Source: Polaribacter sp. (GTDB lineage Bacteria > Bacteroidota > Bacteroidia > Flavobacteriales > Flavobacteriaceae). Taken from it: 45,978 bases of DNA. The position numbers and the translations under genes are program-made. The stretch is from NCBI GenBank assembly GCA_023254055.1, contig JALQYN010000094.1:1-45978 (forward strand), written 5' to 3'. The notes under the pieces are model-generated. The model was not told the DNA's origin. It worked only from the letters and a program-made list of their open reading frames with translations, and did no database searches. This document shows, piece by piece, positions 25,813-34,531 of this stretch (positions are counted from its first letter, which is position 1; the number at the start of each line of letters is the position of its first letter).

Positions 25813-26700
25813 ATGAAAAATATTGCCGTAATAGGATCAGGAACCATGGGAAACGGAATTGCGCATACATTTGCTCAATTTGGATTTCAAGTTCAATTAA
25901 TTGATATTTCAGAAGCTAATTTAGTGAGAGGAATTGCAACCATTACAAAAAATTTAGACAGAATGGTTGCCAAAGAAAAAATTTCTGAAGCTGATAAAAA
26001 TAAAACTTTAAACAATATTACAACCTATACCTCTATCAAAGAAGGTGTGCAATATGCAAGTTTGGTTGTTGAAGCTGCAACAGAAAATGTAGATTTAAAA
26101 CTACAAATCTTCAAAGAGTTGGATGAAGTTTGTCCAGAGGATACCATTTTAGCAACAAACACTTCTTCTATTTCTATTACTCAAATTGCAGCTGTTACAA
26201 ACAGGCCAACTCAAGTAATTGGAATGCATTTTATGAATCCTGTGCCTATTATGAAATTGGTTGAAATCATTAGAGGCTATAATACTTCTGATGAAGTGAT
26301 GTCTTTTATAGTTGATTTAACTAAAAAAATTAATAAAATTCCGGTTGAAGTAAATGATTATCCAGGTTTTGTTGCAAACAGAATCTTAATGCCAATGATT
26401 AATGAATCTGTTGAAACATTATACAACGATGTTGCTGGTGTGAAAGAAATTGATACAGTAATGATGTTGGGAATGGCACACCCAATGGGACCGTTACAAT
26501 TAGCTGATTTTATTGGATTAGATGTATGTTTATCAATCTTGAATGTATTGTACGACGGATTTAAAAACCCAAAATATGCTCCATGTCCATTATTAGTTAA
26601 TATGGTTAGAGCGGGGAAACTTGGTATTAAGTCTGGTGAAGGATTTTACGATTATTCTGAAAGCAGAAAAGCAGAAAAAGTAGCAAAGCAATTTGCTTAA
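25813..26700 (+). CDS. 3-hydroxyacyl-CoA (3-hydroxybutyryl-CoA) dehydrogenase
   Basis: 295 residues from ATG 25813. The open frame begins at TTG 25783, but MKNIAVIGSGTMGNG starts the fold at its expected place. NAD domain: GSGTMGNGIAHTFA (8-21), LVVEAATENVDLK with the conserved Glu (87), NTSSISIT. Catalytic His139 lies in GMHFMNPVPIMKLVEI. The C-terminal domain has GFVANRILMPMINE and the PMGPLQLADFIGLDV segment typical of the short-chain enzyme. Reaction: oxidation of L-3-hydroxyacyl-CoA with NAD. The downstream barrel gene starts 2 bp after the stop. The 194-bp spacer before it holds only AT-rich sequence with CAAAGT words. Confidence 0.93.
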   Translation: MKNIAVIGSGTMGNGIAHTFAQFGFQVQLIDISEANLVRGIATITKNLDRMVAKEKISEADKNKTLNNITTYTSIKEGVQYASLVVEAATENVDLKLQIFKELDEVCPEDTILATNTSSISITQIAAVTNRPTQVIGMHFMNPVPIMKLVEIIRGYNTSDEVMSFIVDLTKKINKIPVEVNDYPGFVANRILMPMINESVETLYNDVAGVKEIDTVMMLGMAHPMGPLQLADFIGLDVCLSILNVLYDGFKNPKYAPCPLLVNMVRAGKLGIKSGEGFYDYSESRKAEKVAKQFA

Positions 26701-26702
26701 AA

Positions 26703-27347
26703 ATGAAAATAAAACTCTTAATACATTTGATTTTTGTTTGTTTGATTTCTACATCTTACGGACAAAAATCAACTAAGAGTTTTTTTTCTCCAACTAAAGT
26801 CGGAATTCAGTTTTCACAAGGAAATGAAAATAATTTTTTGTTTGATGATGCTGATTATTTCTACAAAACAAATACATTAAAAGGGCAACTTTATTTTCCT
26901 TTTGCTACATTAAAAACGATAGCGATCTCTTTCATTGTACAGCCTCAAATTCAATTTGTTCAGCATCAATTGTACAACGATCAATTTGTATTACCTACTG
27001 AAGCTAATTATATTGAAAAAAGACAGCGATTTACTCAATTAAAAAATATTTCGATTACTGGGGTTGAATTTAGTGTAGAAGCAAAGCAGCAGCTATTTAA
27101 AAACTTAAGTGTTTTTATACAGGCTGGACTTGGTTTTACTTATATAGATACAGCAACAGAACGTTTAGCAAAAGGGTTTACCTTTATTGAAAACGGCTAT
27201 TTAGGTGTTGAAATGAAGTTAAACACAAAAATATCTATTCAGTTTTTTGGGGGAGTTGGACATGTTTCTAATTTTGATTTTCAGTTACCCAATAGTGGTT
27301 ACAATATATTTAGCACGGGATTAGGATTGCTATATTCTATAAAATAA
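26703..27347 (+). CDS. PagL-like outer-membrane barrel (acyloxyacyl hydrolase-like)
   Basis: 214 residues with a signal peptide (1-20, ending SYGQ) and eight amphipathic beta strands. The C-terminal GGVGHVSNFDFQLPNSGYN matches the PagL motif His-x-Ser-Asn...Pro-Asn-x-Gly, giving the catalytic His and Ser. PagL removes the 3-O acyl chain of lipid A. The Glu that completes the PagL triad, 14 residues after the His, is Asn here, so activity is uncertain. The stop is followed at once by a strong terminator. The gene starts 2 bp after the dehydrogenase, probably one transcript. Confidence 0.6.
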   Translation: MKIKLLIHLIFVCLISTSYGQKSTKSFFSPTKVGIQFSQGNENNFLFDDADYFYKTNTLKGQLYFPFATLKTIAISFIVQPQIQFVQHQLYNDQFVLPTEANYIEKRQRFTQLKNISITGVEFSVEAKQQLFKNLSVFIQAGLGFTYIDTATERLAKGFTFIENGYLGVEMKLNTKISIQFFGGVGHVSNFDFQLPNSGYNIFSTGLGLLYSIK

Positions 27348-27380
27348 AAAGAGGAAATCCCTTTCGAAACTTCCTCTTTT
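27347..27380. terminator. Bidirectional rho-independent terminator
   Basis: Arms AAAAGAGGAA (27347-27356) and TTCCTCTTTT (27371-27380), 14-base loop. It ends the barrel gene and the convergent adaptor gene (stop at 27414). Confidence 0.85.
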
Positions 27381-27413
27381 AACTTTATTGTTTTAGAAAT
27401 TAGTTAGTTGTTA

Positions 27414-28520
27414 CTAACTTTTTTTATCATCTTTAGAAGCCTTGTTCCATATTTTAATTTGATCTTCTTTAGTAACACCAGAAAGTATTTCTACATTCAC
27501 CCCATCAGAGGTTCCTAATTTTACAGTTCTCTTTTCAAATTTATCTCCAACTTTTACTTCTACATAAGGTTCTTCCGTTTTCTTATCAAAACGCAATAAT
27601 GCTTCTTTAATGGCTAAAATATTTTCTTTTTTCTCAAGAACAATATCAGCATTCGCACTATATCCAGCTCTAATAAAATTGTTGTCATCTAGGGTAACAT
27701 CCGCTTTTATTTTAAATTGCACTGCTCCTCCCTCTTCGGTTCCTTTTGGAGCGATAAAGTTTAAAGTTGCAGGGAATTTTTTATCTTCTATTGCACCTAA
27801 TGAAACTTCAATTTTTGTTCCTTCTATTAATTTACTTACTTCAGATTCGTCTACTTTTCCTTCGAAAATCATCTTAGTCATATCTGCAATTGTTGCAATA
27901 GTGGTACCTGCATTAAAGTTATTTGATTGGATTACTTGATATCCTTTTTTAACAGGGATCTCTACAATCATCCCAGAAGCAGTTGCTCTAATATTTGTAT
28001 TTGCAGTGCTTCCATTACCTGCAGTAGAACCTTTTTGAATAATCTCTAAATCAGACTGTGCATTGTCTAAATTTACTTTTGCATTGTTATAACTTAACTC
28101 TGCAGATTCAAATTCTTGACGAGAAACAACTCCTTTGTCAAAAAGCCCTTTCGTTCTATTAAAAGAATTTTTTGCGTTATCAAAAGTTAATTGAGCGTTC
28201 TTAACTCTACCATTGGCACTGTTTAATGATTGAATATTTGGAACTACTCTAACAGTCGCAATTAAATCGCCCGCTTTTACAATTGTTCCTTCTTCTAAAA
28301 ATATTTCATCTATAATTCCGGAAATTTGAGGTTTAATTTCTACTTCCTCTAAAGGCACAACTTTTCCCGTTGCTACCGTTTTTTTAACAATTGTAGTAAT
28401 GAAAGCTGTTTCAGTTTCAAATTCTATAATGTTTTTTTTGTTCTTTTTACCGAACCAAATAAGTGCAGCTACAAAACATACTCCTATAATTGCTAAAATA
28501 ATTTTTGCTCTTTTACTCAT
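27414..28520 (-). CDS. Periplasmic adaptor (HlyD/MacA type) of an ABC efflux system
   Basis: 368 residues, anchored by one N-terminal helix (about 6-24), no lipobox. A biotinyl-lipoyl-like half (VEIKPQISGIIDEIFLEEGTIVKAGDLIATV, about 60-90), a coiled hairpin (about 100-165; NGRVKNAQLTFDNAKNSF) and the returning half (ATASGMIVEIPVKKGYQV) are followed by beta-barrel and membrane-proximal domains. Such adaptors bridge an inner-membrane transporter to TolC. It is the last gene of the operon 31702-27414, 12 bp after the FtsX-type permease. No TolC gene is in the window. Confidence 0.92.
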   Translation of the reverse strand: MSKRAKIILAIIGVCFVAALIWFGKKNKKNIIEFETETAFITTIVKKTVATGKVVPLEEVEIKPQISGIIDEIFLEEGTIVKAGDLIATVRVVPNIQSLNSANGRVKNAQLTFDNAKNSFNRTKGLFDKGVVSRQEFESAELSYNNAKVNLDNAQSDLEIIQKGSTAGNGSTANTNIRATASGMIVEIPVKKGYQVIQSNNFNAGTTIATIADMTKMIFEGKVDESEVSKLIEGTKIEVSLGAIEDKKFPATLNFIAPKGTEEGGAVQFKIKADVTLDDNNFIRAGYSANADIVLEKKENILAIKEALLRFDKKTEEPYVEVKVGDKFEKRTVKLGTSDGVNVEILSGVTKEDQIKIWNKASKDDKKS

Positions 28521-28532
28521 AATTGTTACTTT

Positions 28533-29777
28533 TTATTCTTCTCTTAATGCTTCTATTGGTTTTACTATTGTTGCCATATATGCTGGTATCAATCCTATTA
28601 AAGAACCTAATACCGTTAATGTTAAAAATGCTATTAAAATAATTGGAATGTTAACTGTTGGATTTATCAAAATCGCGTCATCTCCACTACCAATCATAGA
28701 ATCTATTCCAAATAAGACTAACGCCCCAAAAACAATCCCTAACATCCCTGCCACTGTTGTTAAGAATACCGACTCTAAAACTATTTGTCTTCTAATACTA
28801 ATGGGTGTTGCTCCAAGTGCACGTCTAATTCCGATTTCTTTAGTACGTTCTTTTACTGTAATTAATAAGATATTACCAATTGCAAAAACTCCAGCAATTA
28901 GGGTTGCAATACCAACAAACCATGTCAAAAATTGCATTCCTGTTAAAAAACCCGTTACTTTTCCAATTTCTACACCAAGATTAACACTTCCAAAGGCTCT
29001 TTTGTCATCTGGATGCACTTTATGTAAATTCTTTAAGGTTAATAAAACATCTGCTTCCATTTGCTCAATATTTATCCCTTCATTGGCTGTTATCATCATC
29101 CAATCTATTTTATCACCCCTGTTGTATACTTTTTGAAAAGTAGTAAAAGGAATGTATGCTGCATTACCATCAAAATTAATTCCAGTAGATCTTTTGTAAA
29201 CACCAATTAACTTGTAGTTTATACTATTGATTTTAAGATATTGACCAATTGGTTTATCACCTTTATCAAATAAGTCTTTGTACATGTCTTCAGAAATCAC
29301 ACAAACTTTTGCGTCAGACAAAATATCATTATCGTTTAAAAAACGACCATACATTAAATCTTTTTTCTGAATTTTATCTAAAACGGGGTAGTCTCCACTG
29401 ACTTGATAATTACCTGATTTAAAATCTTTAATAATCAAATTATTAGTTTGGTTTCTTGGAGCTAACAATCTAATTTCTTTACTGAATTCACTTTTTAAAA
29501 TTTCAACATCTCTTAATGTCAAACTAAATCTTCTTCCTTTTTGAAATCCTTTAAAAGGTGTATCGGTAGATTGTGTCCAAACAAATACACTATTGGTTGC
29601 AAAGCTTCCAAAAATCTTATTAAAATTATTTTCTATACCTCTTGCCGCACCTAATAACACAACCAACAAGAAAATACCCCACAATACACCAATAATCGTA
29701 ATTGCTGTTCTCGTTTTATTTTTACGGATACTTCCGTAAATTTCTTGCCATGTATCTGAATCAAATAAAAACTTCAT
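28533..29777 (-). CDS. ABC transporter permease, MacB/FtsX type (second permease)
   Basis: 414 residues. First helix about 21-42, periplasmic MacB_PCD domain about 45-275, then three helices at about 283-305, 335-360 and 372-400 with the FtsX pattern (VKERTKEIGIRRALGATPISIRRQIVLESV). Ends PAYMATIVKPIEALREE, the usual C-terminus. It pairs with the sister permease one base upstream, so a heterodimer is likely, unlike MacB, which has a single fused chain. It drives export of an unknown substrate with the adjacent ATPase. Confidence 0.9.
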   Translation of the reverse strand: MKFLFDSDTWQEIYGSIRKNKTRTAITIIGVLWGIFLLVVLLGAARGIENNFNKIFGSFATNSVFVWTQSTDTPFKGFQKGRRFSLTLRDVEILKSEFSKEIRLLAPRNQTNNLIIKDFKSGNYQVSGDYPVLDKIQKKDLMYGRFLNDNDILSDAKVCVISEDMYKDLFDKGDKPIGQYLKINSINYKLIGVYKRSTGINFDGNAAYIPFTTFQKVYNRGDKIDWMMITANEGINIEQMEADVLLTLKNLHKVHPDDKRAFGSVNLGVEIGKVTGFLTGMQFLTWFVGIATLIAGVFAIGNILLITVKERTKEIGIRRALGATPISIRRQIVLESVFLTTVAGMLGIVFGALVLFGIDSMIGSGDDAILINPTVNIPIILIAFLTLTVLGSLIGLIPAYMATIVKPIEALREE

Positions 29778-29778
29778 C

Positions 29779-31008
29779 TTAATCTGCTCTTAATGCTACA
29801 ATTGGTTTAATTTTCGCTGCTCTTTTAGCTGGTACATATCCTGCAATCAATCCAGATAAAATTAAAACAACCGTTGCGCCTATTACAATTCCAGGGCTTA
29901 CACTTGGGTTGGTTATAAAATAATCTTCTAGACTATCGCCAATTTGACTCAAAATATAAGTTCCTAAAGACAATCCTAAATAACCAGCAATGGTGGTAAT
30001 TAAAACAGACTCTTGTACGACCATACCAACAATTGATGAAGGCTGAGCTCCTAAAGCTTTTCTAATACCAAATTCTTTGGTACGCTCTTTAATTACAAAA
30101 ATCATAATATTACTAATTCCGATGATTCCTGCTACTAAAGTACCTGAACCTATAAAAATTACAATAAAATACAGTGCCAACATGAATGATCCTACACCTT
30201 TATTTGCCTCCGCCATATTTTGAACCCTTAGAGCACTTTGATCATCTGGGTGTATGTTTAATTTTTTTCTTAAATCTCGCTCTAATTTATTTCCAAATGC
30301 AATGGCTTCATCTAAACTTAAATCTGGATTGTATCCAATATTAATCGAATTGATTTCATCGTTGTTTCCATAAATCATTTGAGCTGTTGTAATTGGCATA
30401 TATGTCATTCGCTCTTCATTATCTCCTCCTTCATCAGAAAAAATCCCAATAATTTGATATGATATTCCGTTTACGTTAACACGTTTCCACAATGCAGGCT
30501 TTTCTCCAAATAAATCTTCTTTAACCAAACGGCCAATAACTATTACTTTGGCTTTTTCTTTTAAGTCTCGTTGATTGATATATCTACCTTCATCAATAAT
30601 TGTTTTTTCTAAAAATTGATGATCTGGATGTACAGCACGTAAACTATAATTATCTTGATTATTTTTATACGAAATATTTACGTTTCTGTTAACTCTTGCT
30701 GTTAACAATTCTATTTTACCGTCATACTCATCTTTAACGTAGTCAAAGTCATTATTTTTTAATTGAATTCTTCTACCAGTTTGTAATCCTTTATAAGGTT
30801 TTGTTGTTTTCCAAACACGGACAAACATTGAATTTTGAGCATCGTCTGCAAATGCATCTTTAAATGAATTACTCAATCCACTAACAATACCAAACAACAA
30901 TGTAAAAAGTAAAATTGCAAAAGCTACAGTAAAACCAGACATTACAGAACGTAATTTGTTTTTGCTGATACTTTGAAAAATTTCTCTCCAACGATCTATA
31001 TCGAACAT
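29779..31008 (-). CDS. ABC transporter permease, MacB/FtsX type (first permease)
   Basis: 409 residues, same layout as its neighbour: helix about 20-45 (RSVMSGFTVAFAILLFTLLFG), periplasmic domain, and three C-terminal helices with VIKERTKEFGIRKALGAQPSSIVGMVVQESV. The two permeases have diverged but align over their whole length, so they arose by duplication. It ends GYVPAKRAAKIKPIVALRAD. The ATP-binding gene stops one base upstream and the second permease starts one base downstream, so all are cotranscribed. Confidence 0.9.
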   Translation of the reverse strand: MFDIDRWREIFQSISKNKLRSVMSGFTVAFAILLFTLLFGIVSGLSNSFKDAFADDAQNSMFVRVWKTTKPYKGLQTGRRIQLKNNDFDYVKDEYDGKIELLTARVNRNVNISYKNNQDNYSLRAVHPDHQFLEKTIIDEGRYINQRDLKEKAKVIVIGRLVKEDLFGEKPALWKRVNVNGISYQIIGIFSDEGGDNEERMTYMPITTAQMIYGNNDEINSINIGYNPDLSLDEAIAFGNKLERDLRKKLNIHPDDQSALRVQNMAEANKGVGSFMLALYFIVIFIGSGTLVAGIIGISNIMIFVIKERTKEFGIRKALGAQPSSIVGMVVQESVLITTIAGYLGLSLGTYILSQIGDSLEDYFITNPSVSPGIVIGATVVLILSGLIAGYVPAKRAAKIKPIVALRAD

Positions 31009-31009
31009 A

Positions 31010-31702
31010 TTATACTGCTTTTGATTTGCTAGTTAACTCGTCACTAATAATAATACCGTCTTTTAAACGAACAATTCTTTTGGTTTGTGCTGCAACTTCT
31101 TCTTCGTGCGTAATTACAAAAACAGTCATTCCATCATTGTTAATATCTCTCAATAAATCCATAACATTATCAGTAGTAGTAGAATCTAATGCTCCCGTTG
31201 GTTCATCTGCCAACACAACTTTTGGTTTAGTTACCAAAGCTCTTGCTATTGCAACACGTTGTTTTTGTCCACCAGATAATTCATTTGGTAAATGATTAGC
31301 CCAGTCTTTTAATCCAACTTTATCTAAATATTCCATTGCTGTTTTTAATCTCTCTTTTCTAGGAATTCCCTTATAATAAAGAGGTAATGCAACATTTTCT
31401 AACGCTGTTTTGTATGAAATTAAATTGAACGATTGAAAAACAAATCCTAAAAATTTGTTACGCAAAATCGCTGCTTTTTTTTCATTTAAGTTTTTAATTA
31501 ACTGTCCATTTAAATAATATTCACCTTCATCATGTTCATCCAATAAACCTACAATGTTTAACAATGTAGATTTCCCAGAACCAGAAGATCCCATAATTGA
31601 AACAAACTCTCCTTCTTTAATATGTAAATCAATTCCTTTTAAAACATGCAAAGAATCTTTTCCGATTGGATAAGATTTGTGTAGCTTTTTAATTTCTATC
31701 AT
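31010..31702 (-). CDS. ABC transporter ATP-binding subunit (MacB/LolD type)
   Basis: 230 residues. Walker [11 protein letters not shown] (about 38-47), Q-loop VFQSFNLI, signature LSGGQKQRVAIARAL (about 142-156), Walker B VVLADEPTGALDS and H-loop FVITHEEEVA are all complete. The LolD/MacB subtype is shown by the TGALDSTTTDNVMDLL segment. It is the first gene of the four-gene efflux operon and begins downstream of a 198-bp spacer shared with the divergent DCC gene, in which I see no clear promoter box. Confidence 0.95.
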   Translation of the reverse strand: MIEIKKLHKSYPIGKDSLHVLKGIDLHIKEGEFVSIMGSSGSGKSTLLNIVGLLDEHDEGEYYLNGQLIKNLNEKKAAILRNKFLGFVFQSFNLISYKTALENVALPLYYKGIPRKERLKTAMEYLDKVGLKDWANHLPNELSGGQKQRVAIARALVTKPKVVLADEPTGALDSTTTDNVMDLLRDINNDGMTVFVITHEEEVAAQTKRIVRLKDGIIISDELTSKSKAV

Positions 31703-31900
31703 CTTTGATTAGTTAATTTTTTATGTGAAGTAATACTCATCTTTTTTACTTTAACAGTATTAATAGATATATTAATTTATGTAAATACCCTTTTTACTTA
31801 ACTACTTCTGTGTATCTGACGTCTTAAAACAAAATTTGTTACATCTAATTCAGAAAATTTATAGAAATTTGCAGAAGAATTCTTTTAATCAAAATTAATT

Positions 31901-32329
31901 TTGATATATACTTTTGATAACTTACCGAATAACAGGCAAATAGTACTTTTTGATGGAGTATGTAACTTTTGCAATGCTTCAATTTTAAAAATCATAAAAA
32001 ATGACAAGAAAAATATTTTCTTGTTTGCCTCTTTACAATCAGAAATAGGAAAAGAAATCACTCAACATTTTAATATTGATACAAATTTTATAGATTCAAT
32101 TATTTTAGTTGAATCTAAAACAAACTACGCGATTAAATCTACTGCAGCTTTAAAAATTGCAAAACAATTTGGTGGTTTATGGTGGCTTTTTCAAATTTTT
32201 TGGATTTTGCCAACATCCTTCAGAGATTTCTTTTACGATTATATTGCAAAAAACAGATACAAATGGTTTGGAAAAAAAGAAAGTTGCATGATACCAACTC
32301 CAGAAATAAAATCTAAATTCATCGACTAA
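31901..32329 (+). CDS. DCC-family thiol-disulfide oxidoreductase (DUF393)
   Basis: 142 residues. The DCC motif DGVCNFCN (Asp18, Cys21, Cys24) defines the family, and FFYDYIAKNRYKWFGKKESCMIPT is its typical C-terminal half. The frame has no ATG near its N-terminus, so a TTG start at 31901 is the best choice, giving 13 residues before the first strand. Redox partner and pathway are unknown. The HAD gene overlaps its stop by one base (TAATG), so they are coupled. Confidence 0.87.
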   Translation: MIYTFDNLPNNRQIVLFDGVCNFCNASILKIIKNDKKNIFLFASLQSEIGKEITQHFNIDTNFIDSIILVESKTNYAIKSTAALKIAKQFGGLWWLFQIFWILPTSFRDFFYDYIAKNRYKWFGKKESCMIPTPEIKSKFID

Positions 32330-32976
32330 TGAAAAACATAGAATGTGTAATTTTTGATATGGATGGAGTTATCATTGACTCTGAATTACTACATAAAAAG
32401 GCTTATTACGAAACTTTTGTTTCTTTAGGTTTAGAAGTATCAGAAGGGTTGTATAAAACCTTAACTGGTTCTTCTACAATCAATGCTTTTCAAAAATTAG
32501 TAGCACATTTTAACTTGAATGAAGACCCGAGTGAATTGGTGTTGCAAAAAAGAAAACGCTATGTAAACTTCTTTGAAAATGATCCAACGTTGCATTTAGT
32601 TAAGGGTGTTGAAGAAATTATTCATTATTTCTATGATAAAGGAATCACATTGGTTTTAGCCTCTTCTTCTGCCATGGTAAATATTGATCGTGTTTTCAAT
32701 CGGTTTCATTTAAACCAATATTTTACAGCAAAAATTAGTGGCGCAGATTTATCAGCCTCTAAACCACATCCAGAAATTTTTGAAAAAGCAGCTATATTAG
32801 GAAATACTCCAAAAGAAAATTGTATTGTTATTGAAGATTCTGATAATGGTGTTAAAGCCGCTAATGATGCAGGTATTTTTGTTTTTGGATATAGAAATCC
32901 GTTAGCAGCAGATCAAACTCTTGAAAATGCTGACAAAATAATTACAGATTTCAGCGAGTTGAGAAAATATATTTAA
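32329..32976 (+). CDS. HAD-family phosphatase, beta-phosphoglucomutase-like
   Basis: 215 residues, HAD subfamily IA. Motif 1 FDMDGVIIDSE (Asp10, Asp12), cap domain about 15-85, motif 2 LASSSA, motif 3 Lys in SKPHPEIF, motif 4 VIEDSDNGVKAA. It is most like beta-phosphoglucomutase or 2-deoxyglucose-6-phosphate phosphatase. The substrate is not fixed by sequence, and there is no mutase-specific context. Coupled to the DCC gene by a one-base overlap. Confidence 0.88.
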   Translation: MKNIECVIFDMDGVIIDSELLHKKAYYETFVSLGLEVSEGLYKTLTGSSTINAFQKLVAHFNLNEDPSELVLQKRKRYVNFFENDPTLHLVKGVEEIIHYFYDKGITLVLASSSAMVNIDRVFNRFHLNQYFTAKISGADLSASKPHPEIFEKAAILGNTPKENCIVIEDSDNGVKAANDAGIFVFGYRNPLAADQTLENADKIITDFSELRKYI

Positions 32977-33004
32977 GTTAAAAATAATTTTTAAATTATT
33001 AGTA

Positions 33005-33031
33005 TTGTTATCAATATTAATCGTAATATTG
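33005..33031 (+). promoter_or_regulatory. arsR promoter with overlapping ArsR-type operator
   Basis: TTG (33005-33007), 16 bp, TAATATTG (33024-33031, one base off TAnnTTTG). The perfect inverted repeat CAATATTA-ATCG-TAATATTG (33012-33019, 33024-33031) overlaps this minus-7 box, so a dimeric repressor bound here would block transcription. Typical for autoregulated ArsR genes. Confidence 0.65.
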
Positions 33032-33054
33032 CAATGAAACAATTAATACTTAAA

Positions 33055-33387
33055 ATGGGTTTAGCAAAAACAGAAATTTTTACAGAAGATCAAAATCAAA
33101 TTGCCTTATTTGCAAAAGTATTTGGACATCCAGCAAGAGTAGCCATCCTACAACATTTATTTAAAATAGATACGTGTGTTTGTGGAGATTTGGTAACAGA
33201 AATAAAGTTAGCACAACCAACAATATCACAACATTTAAAAGAATTAAAGTTGCTAGGTCTGATTAAAGGAAATGTTGAAGGAACACGTGTTTGTTATTGT
33301 ATTGACTCAGAAAATTGGACAACAATGAAAGAAGTAATGTTTCAATTTTTAAATCAAGACACTACAAAAAAAGATATGTGTTGTTAG
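33055..33387 (+). CDS. arsR: ArsR-family metalloregulatory repressor
   Basis: 110 residues. The frame is open from ATG 33034 but MGLAKTEIFTEDQN at 33055 is preferred, since it leaves room for a leader and matches usual starts of homologs. Winged helix-turn-helix: GHPARVAILQHL and LAQPTISQHLKELKLLGLI (52-70). The thiol-rich sensor has CVC (Cys41, Cys43) in the first recognition region, as in E. coli ArsR (LCVC), plus Cys80, Cys82 and a C-terminal Cys-Cys (109-110). Expected to release its operator on As(III) binding. First gene of the ars operon, preceded by the operator at 33012-33031. Confidence 0.9.
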   Translation: MGLAKTEIFTEDQNQIALFAKVFGHPARVAILQHLFKIDTCVCGDLVTEIKLAQPTISQHLKELKLLGLIKGNVEGTRVCYCIDSENWTTMKEVMFQFLNQDTTKKDMCC

Positions 33388-33425
33388 AAACAACAAATTA
33401 ATTCGAATTAAAAACAAATTAGATT

Positions 33426-33890
33426 ATGAAATTATCAGAAATAAAATCGATTTTAAATTCCCTAGAAACCATAGCATTTCAATTGCCAAACGGACAGTTA
33501 GTCCCAAATCATTTTCATGTTACAGAAATAGGGAAGATTACAAAAAATTTCATCGATTGTGGAGGAACAATTCGCAAAGAAGAAGTTGTCAATTTTCAAC
33601 TTTGGGATGCTAACGATTACGATCATAGATTACATCCAGAAAAGCTGGTACATATCATCAACCTTTCAGAAAAGGTTTTAGAAATTGGCGATTTAGAAAT
33701 AGAAGTAGAATATCAAGGACAAACTATTGAGAAATTTGGATTAGATTTCGACGGAAAAAACTTTTTATTAACAACCAAACAAACAGATTGTTTGGCAAGA
33801 GGGAAATGTGAAGTTCCTTCAAAACCTAAAATGAAAATTGCTGAACTTCAATCAGCTAATAGCTGCTCTCCAGGCAGTGGCTGTTGCTAA
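33426..33890 (+). CDS. DUF6428 family protein in the ars operon
   Basis: 154 residues, soluble, no signal peptide. Matches the DUF6428 pattern seen in Bacteroidota ars operons: LPNGQLVPNHFHVTEIG near the start and LHPEKLVHIINLSEKVL in the middle. It has a cysteine-rich end with DCLARGKC at about 121-128 and SCSPGSGCC as the last nine residues. The thiols and the operon suggest metalloid binding, but the function is not established. The gene lies 38 bp after arsR and 20 bp before arsC, so they are cotranscribed. Confidence 0.8.
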   Translation: MKLSEIKSILNSLETIAFQLPNGQLVPNHFHVTEIGKITKNFIDCGGTIRKEEVVNFQLWDANDYDHRLHPEKLVHIINLSEKVLEIGDLEIEVEYQGQTIEKFGLDFDGKNFLLTTKQTDCLARGKCEVPSKPKMKIAELQSANSCSPGSGCC

Positions 33891-33910
33891 TTTTAAAAAC
33901 ACCTGTTAAA

Positions 33911-34531
33911 ATGGCTTTATTTACTGAAATTAATGAAATTATTTCAACATTAGATCTTGGAATAATTACAGACCAACGAAAAGAGTCTTTACAACCTTTG
34001 GTTGATTATCTCAAAATGAAAATGAATGATAACAAAGAAGTTCGTTTGAATTTTATTTGTACACATAATTCCCGTAGAAGTCATTTATCACAAGTTTGGG
34101 CGCAAACCATGGCGCATCATTTCAATATTAAAAATGTTTTTTGCTATTCAGCTGGTACGGAAGCTACAACAGTCTTTCCAATGATTATTGAAACACTACA
34201 AAATTCAGGTTTCAAAATTAAAAAGCAATCAGAAAACATCAATCCAATTTACAACATCAAGTATTCTGAGAGCGAATCCCCTATTGTTGGTTTTTCAAAA
34301 ACATTAGATTCCGATTTTAATCCTACATCAGAATTTGCTGCAATTATGACCTGCTCTCAAGCTGATGAAGATTGTCCGTTTATTCACGGTGCAGAAAAAC
34401 GAATTCCGATTCCTTTTGAGGATCCAAAAGCATTTGACAACACTCCACAACAAAAGGAAAAATACAATGAAAGAAGCTTGCAAATAGCTACAGAACTATT
34501 GTATGTTTTTTCTCAAATAACTCAGAAATAA
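33911..34531 (+). CDS. arsC: Thioredoxin-coupled arsenate reductase (low-molecular-weight phosphatase type)
   Basis: 206 residues from ATG 33911; the open frame starts nine codons earlier. The LMW-phosphatase loop CTHNSRRS (Cys50, CX5R) supplies the nucleophile. The redox pair of arsenate reductase is present in [12 protein letters not shown] as Cys148 and Cys155, the same spacing as Staphylococcus aureus ArsC Cys82/Cys89, so it is a true ArsC and not a plain phosphatase. Arsenate is reduced to arsenite with thioredoxin. An extra N-terminal segment of about 40 residues precedes the catalytic loop, versus about 9 in S. aureus ArsC. The acr3 gene overlaps its stop by one base. Confidence 0.88.
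   Translation: MALFTEINEIISTLDLGIITDQRKESLQPLVDYLKMKMNDNKEVRLNFICTHNSRRSHLSQVWAQTMAHHFNIKNVFCYSAGTEATTVFPMIIETLQNSGFKIKKQSENINPIYNIKYSESESPIVGFSKTLDSDFNPTSEFAAIMTCSQADEDCPFIHGAEKRIPIPFEDPKAFDNTPQQKEKYNERSLQIATELLYVFSQITQK

Noticed and set aside
28399..29136. Plus-strand frame of 245 codons inside the permease genes
   Set aside because: Antisense shadow of hydrophobic permease codons; the minus-strand frames carry clear FtsX motifs.
31026..31295. Plus-strand frame of 89 codons
   Set aside because: Antisense of the ABC ATP-binding gene, including its signature motif; no independent support.
33034..33054. Upstream ATG for arsR
   Set aside because: It would leave only two bases between operator and start codon, and MGLAKTEIF at 33055 is the usual family start.
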